DNA from: Acerihabitans sp015654925
GTDB lineage: Bacteria; Pseudomonadota; Gammaproteobacteria; Enterobacterales; Enterobacteriaceae
NCBI RefSeq assembly: GCF_047324175.1
Contig: NZ_CP178732.1
Span: 1,054,001-1,118,000 of the forward strand
Reading direction: 5' to 3'
Length of the DNA: 64,000 nucleotides
Shown: one piece after another, positions 60,837-64,000 of the stretch
How the letters are laid out: every line of letters begins with the position of its first letter
Numbering within the stretch: position 1 is the stretch's first letter
The notes under the pieces: generated by a model
The model's input: only the letters and a program-made list of their open reading frames with translations
Told to the model about the DNA's origin: nothing
The model's database searches: none
Position numbers and translations under genes: made by a program

Positions 60837-62264
60837 TTGAAGAAATGGCATTTGTTCCCCCAATCGCTGCGGCAACTGGTGATCCTGGCGTTTACCCTGG
60901 TGCTGTTGCCGTTATTATTGCTGGCCTATCAGGCCTGGCAAAGCCTGGATAATCTGAGCGAACAGGCGGCGGATATCAACCGCACCACCTTGGCGGACGC
61001 CCGGCGCATCGAGTCCATGGGCAGCGTGGCGCTGGAGATGGAGCGCAGCTATCGCCAATATTGCGTGCTCGACGACGAGACGCTGGTGAATTTGTATCAG
61101 AACCAGCGCAAGCAATATGCGCAGATTCTAAATGTCCGCTCAGGTATGCTGCCCGATCGGCGTTATTACCAGCGGTTAACGCAGCTGCTGGACCAGTTAT
61201 CCCAATTGCAATGCGAAAATAGCGGCCCCAATGCGCAAGCATCCGCCTTGCTCAGGGATTTTTCCCATGCCAATAGCGATATGGTCCAGGCCACCCGCAA
61301 TAATATTTTTACCCGCGGCCAGCAATTGCAGCAGGCGATTGCCGAACGCGGCCGCTTTTTTGGTTGGCAGGCGTTGCTGCTGTTTTTATTTAGCTTGATC
61401 TTGGTGATGCTGTTTACCCGCATGATTATCGGTCCGGTCAAATTGGTCGAGAAGATGATAAACCGCCTGGGACAGGGCCGGCCCCTGAACGATAGCGTGT
61501 CGTTTACCGGCCCGCGTGAAATCCAGTCTTTGGTTCAGCGGATTTTATGGCTTAATGAGCGCTTGTCCTGGCTGGAGTCCCAGCGCCACGAATTTTTACG
61601 TCATATTTCCCATGAATTAAAAACGCCGCTGGCCAGCCTGCGCGAGGGCACCGCGCTGCTGGCGGATGAAGTTGCCGGGCCATTGACCGCCGATCAAAAG
61701 GATGTGGTGGCGATTCTCGATGGCAGCAGCCGCCATTTGCAGCAACTTATCGAACAGTTGCTCGATTACAACCGCAAATTGGCGGACAGCCCGGCTGAAT
61801 ACGAGGATATCGATCTGCGCGGGATGATAGATGCCGTCATTGCCGCCCATAGCCTGCCCGCCCGTTCCAAAGGTATCCAGACCCAGGTCGCGCTGGCGTG
61901 CGAGCGCTGCCGGGCGCAGCCGGTGTTATTAATGCGGGTACTTGATAATCTCTACTCCAATGCGGTGCACTATGGCCAGGAATCCGGTACCATTTGGATT
62001 CGCGGCGCTCAGTCCGCCGGGCGTATCATTATTGACGTGGCCAACAGCGGCCAGCCTATACCGCCGGCGGAACAAAGCATGATTTTCGAGCCCTTTTACC
62101 AGGGCCGCGCGCAGCGTAAAGGCGCGGTAAAAGGCAGCGGCCTGGGGCTAAGTATTGCCAGGGATTGTATCCGCCGGATGAACGGCGAGCTTAATCTGGT
62201 GACGGCCGATTACGCAGGCGTCTGTTTTCGCATAGATTTACCCTTAACCGCCGAGAATGAATAA
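60837..62264 (+). CDS. glrK: Sensor histidine kinase GlrK
   Basis: A 475-residue kinase, the E. coli length. It has TM1 (about 13-33), a periplasmic helical domain with MERSYRQYCVLDD, TM2 (about 176-196), HAMP, the phosphoacceptor HEFLRHISHELKTPL and ATPase boxes (NAVHYGQES, KGSGLGLSIARDC). I chose the TTG at 60837 (AGGA upstream), equivalent to E. coli MKRW. An ATG nine bases earlier is in frame. It phosphorylates GlrR and so drives glmY. Confidence 0.93.
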   Translation: MKKWHLFPQSLRQLVILAFTLVLLPLLLLAYQAWQSLDNLSEQAADINRTTLADARRIESMGSVALEMERSYRQYCVLDDETLVNLYQNQRKQYAQILNVRSGMLPDRRYYQRLTQLLDQLSQLQCENSGPNAQASALLRDFSHANSDMVQATRNNIFTRGQQLQQAIAERGRFFGWQALLLFLFSLILVMLFTRMIIGPVKLVEKMINRLGQGRPLNDSVSFTGPREIQSLVQRILWLNERLSWLESQRHEFLRHISHELKTPLASLREGTALLADEVAGPLTADQKDVVAILDGSSRHLQQLIEQLLDYNRKLADSPAEYEDIDLRGMIDAVIAAHSLPARSKGIQTQVALACERCRAQPVLLMRVLDNLYSNAVHYGQESGTIWIRGAQSAGRIIIDVANSGQPIPPAEQSMIFEPFYQGRAQRKGAVKGSGLGLSIARDCIRRMNGELNLVTADYAGVCFRIDLPLTAENE

Positions 62265-62266
62265 CA

Positions 62267-63064
62267 ATGAATTTACGCACCTCACCGGCGATTTACAGGC
62301 TGGCGCATCGCCTGAACCGCCTGATGACGCTCTCCGCGCGCGCCATGTCGCGTGCGCGAATATCGGCCCCCATGGTGCTGGCCCCCATGATGCTGGCGCC
62401 AATGCTGCTGGCGGGGTGCGCCGGCCATTCGGCGCGCTCCGATCTTTCCAGCTTATCCCCGGACCCGGTGCAGCAGGCGACGCCGCATAGCCGCATGGCC
62501 GCCGAATGCAATGAACTATGGCAAAATGACGACAAGGCCGCCCTGAGTGATGCCGGCTATTGGCTGCGCGCCATGCAGTGCGCCGAGCGTATTACGCCGT
62601 CCCAGGCCAGGGCGGAAGCGGAAAATCAAAATGGCGAAACCTGGCACGACGCCTTCAGACAGAGTATTTTGCTCAATTCCGCCGGTATCAGCGTGGTGGA
62701 GCGTCGCCAATCCTATCAGCATTTGCTGGGGTTCCGTTCCCAGTTCCCCGCCTCGATTTATCCGTTATTCAAAATGTGGCGCCAGCAACAGGCCCTGCGA
62801 CTGATGCTGGCGGACGAACGCAGCCGCAGCCAGCGGCAGCAGGAAGCCAGCGCCAGCCAGATCGATCAGATGCGGGTGCAGCAAATCGAATTGCAGCGCA
62901 AACTGGATATCACGTCCCGCAAATTGGAAAACCTCACGGAAATCGAGCGACGGTTATCGGCTCGTAAGCAGCTATTGCCGGATAATGACGAAGATGATAC
63001 GGCCGTCCCGGCCGCCGGGGGCCATGGGGCAACCGGTCAATCACAGGGAGCGGGCAGCCAATGA
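62267..63064 (+). CDS. qseG: QseG outer-membrane lipoprotein
   Basis: A 265-residue lipoprotein. The lipobox LLAGC has its Cys at residue 51 after an unusually long N-terminal segment whose hydrophobic core is three tandem APMxL units. The mature part matches QseG (WLRAMQCAERITPSQAR, ITSRKLENLTEIERRLSARK) with a coiled coil near the C terminus. QseG interacts with GlrK (QseE) and modulates its activity. Internal Met codons could give a signal peptide of normal length. It overlaps glrR by four bases. Confidence 0.9.
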   Translation: MNLRTSPAIYRLAHRLNRLMTLSARAMSRARISAPMVLAPMMLAPMLLAGCAGHSARSDLSSLSPDPVQQATPHSRMAAECNELWQNDDKAALSDAGYWLRAMQCAERITPSQARAEAENQNGETWHDAFRQSILLNSAGISVVERRQSYQHLLGFRSQFPASIYPLFKMWRQQQALRLMLADERSRSQRQQEASASQIDQMRVQQIELQRKLDITSRKLENLTEIERRLSARKQLLPDNDEDDTAVPAAGGHGATGQSQGAGSQ

Positions 63065-64000
63065 ATCAACGTAAATCCGCCAATTTGCTGCTGGTCGACG
63101 ACGATACCAGCCTGCTTAAACTGTTGGGGATGCGCCTGGCCAGCGAAGGGTTTAATGTCACCACCGCCGAAAGCGGACAGGAAGCACTGCGGCTGCTGGC
63201 GCGGGAGAAAATCGATCTGGTGATAAGCGATCTGCGCATGGATGAAATGGACGGCCTGGCGCTGTTTGGCGAAATCCAGCGCCACCAGCCCGGCATGCCG
63301 GTGATTATCCTTACCGCCCATGGCTCGATACCCGACGCCGTGGCCGCCACGCAAAAAGGCGTGTTCAGCTTTTTGACCAAACCGGTGGACAGGGATGCTT
63401 TATATCAGGCCATCGACAATGCGCTGCAACTATCGATGCCCGCCGGTGACGACAGTTGGCGCGACGCCATCGTTACCCGCAGCCCGGTGATGCTCAGGCT
63501 GCTGGAACAGGCCAAAATGGTGGCGCAGTCGGATGTCAGCGTTTTGATTAACGGCCAGAGCGGCACCGGCAAGGAGATCCTGGCCCAGGCCATCCATGCC
63601 GCCAGTCCCCGCGCCAAACACCCCTTTATCGCCATTAACTGCGGCGCGCTGCCGGAGCAGTTGCTGGAATCCGAGCTATTCGGTCACGCCAAAGGCGCGT
63701 TTACCGGCGCGGTCAGCAGCCGGGAAGGGCTGTTCCAGGCAGCGGCGGGCGGCACGCTGTTTCTGGATGAAATCGGCGATATGCCGTTATCCTTGCAAGT
63801 AAAATTATTACGGGTGCTGCAGGAGCGTAAAGTCCGACCGCTGGGCAGCAATTGGGATTTGGATATCGACGTCAGAATTATCTCCGCCACCCACCGCGAT
63901 TTACCCAAGGTCATGGCGGAGGGCGAATTTCGCGAAGATCTCTATTATCGCCTGAACGTCGTCAGCCTGAAATTGCCCGCCCTGCATGAGCGGGCGGAAG
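63061..64000 (+). CDS. glrR: Response regulator GlrR (partial)
   Basis: The first 313 codons of a sigma-54 activator, cut by the window edge. The receiver domain has the phosphoacceptor Asp in LVISDLRMDEMDG (about residue 56) and Lys in FLTKPVDRD. The AAA+ domain has Walker A GQSGTGKE, the sigma-54-contacting loop ESELFGHAKGAFTGAV and Walker B GGTLFLDEIGDM. The C-terminal HTH lies outside. It starts at ATG 63061, coupled to qseG, and activates glmY. Confidence 0.95.
   Translation, partial: MNQRKSANLLLVDDDTSLLKLLGMRLASEGFNVTTAESGQEALRLLAREKIDLVISDLRMDEMDGLALFGEIQRHQPGMPVIILTAHGSIPDAVAATQKGVFSFLTKPVDRDALYQAIDNALQLSMPAGDDSWRDAIVTRSPVMLRLLEQAKMVAQSDVSVLINGQSGTGKEILAQAIHAASPRAKHPFIAINCGALPEQLLESELFGHAKGAFTGAVSSREGLFQAAAGGTLFLDEIGDMPLSLQVKLLRVLQERKVRPLGSNWDLDIDVRIISATHRDLPKVMAEGEFREDLYYRLNVVSLKLPALHERAE

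Overview
The window is a chromosomal segment of an enterobacterial gammaproteobacterium. From about 28.8 kb to the right edge it carries the conserved Enterobacterales order ssrA-smpB-ratA-rnfH-bamE-recN-nadK-grpE-ung-grcA-srmB-trmN-nadB-rpoE-rseABC-lepAB-rnc-era-recO-acpS-yfhL-yfhH-pgpC-tadA-mltF-purL-glmY-glrK-qseG-glrR. Proteins are close to E. coli in length and motif but clearly diverged. The genome is GC-rich and shows gene decay, including loss of pdxJ from its usual place between recO and acpS. A Sodalis/Pectobacterium-like relative is a reasonable guess, but I cannot assign a genus.

Layout. (1) 0-13.8 kb holds accessory metabolism: a MmgE/PrpD enzyme with an iron-type alcohol dehydrogenase, a YddG exporter, the DcuA C4-dicarboxylate carrier, LysR and AraC regulators, two GNAT acetyltransferases, a reversed-order hipA-hipB-like pair, and two very small proteins, one secreted and one membrane. 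(2) 13.9-28.8 kb is a decayed island at the 3' end of ssrA. It holds one complete P4-type integrase, fragments of two more, and several degenerate copies of the ssrA tail and terminator. It also contains IS3-family fragments, P4 primase and iteron remnants, an intact relBE pair, a dead higBA pair, a nitroreductase, an SDR, a LysR regulator, yaiL and a cold-shock-domain gene. The most interesting cargo is an AT-rich Abi-family HEPN protein preceded by a region that can fold into a structured RNA. (3) 28.8-56 kb is core housekeeping: trans-translation, outer-membrane assembly, SOS repair, heat shock, tRNA modification, NAD synthesis, the sigma-E stress circuit, signal peptidase, RNase III/Era and lipid synthesis. 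It is interrupted only by a toxin/immunity scar beside yfhH and by murQ. (4) 56-64 kb holds purL and the GlmY small-RNA gene with its sigma-54 promoter and GlrR sites, followed by the GlrK-QseG-GlrR operon that controls it. glrR runs off the right edge.

Regulatory sites readable from sequence include three LexA boxes at recN, a sigma-32 promoter before grpE, an FNR class II promoter before grcA, a sigma-E promoter before rpoE, a PurR box before purL, and the sigma-54/GlrR arrangement of glmY. Stretches over 300 bases in which I see no gene: 5.5-5.9 kb (upstream of dcuA), 7.44-7.77 kb, 10.15-10.59 kb (one palindrome), 14.75-15.19 kb (antitoxin fragment only), 25.22-25.58 kb, and 26.1-26.9 kb (a tandem repeat and no convincing ORF). 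The best candidate for an underdescribed system is the Abi-HEPN gene with its upstream RNA. Second is the 1.6-kb remnant element whose only intact genes are relBE.
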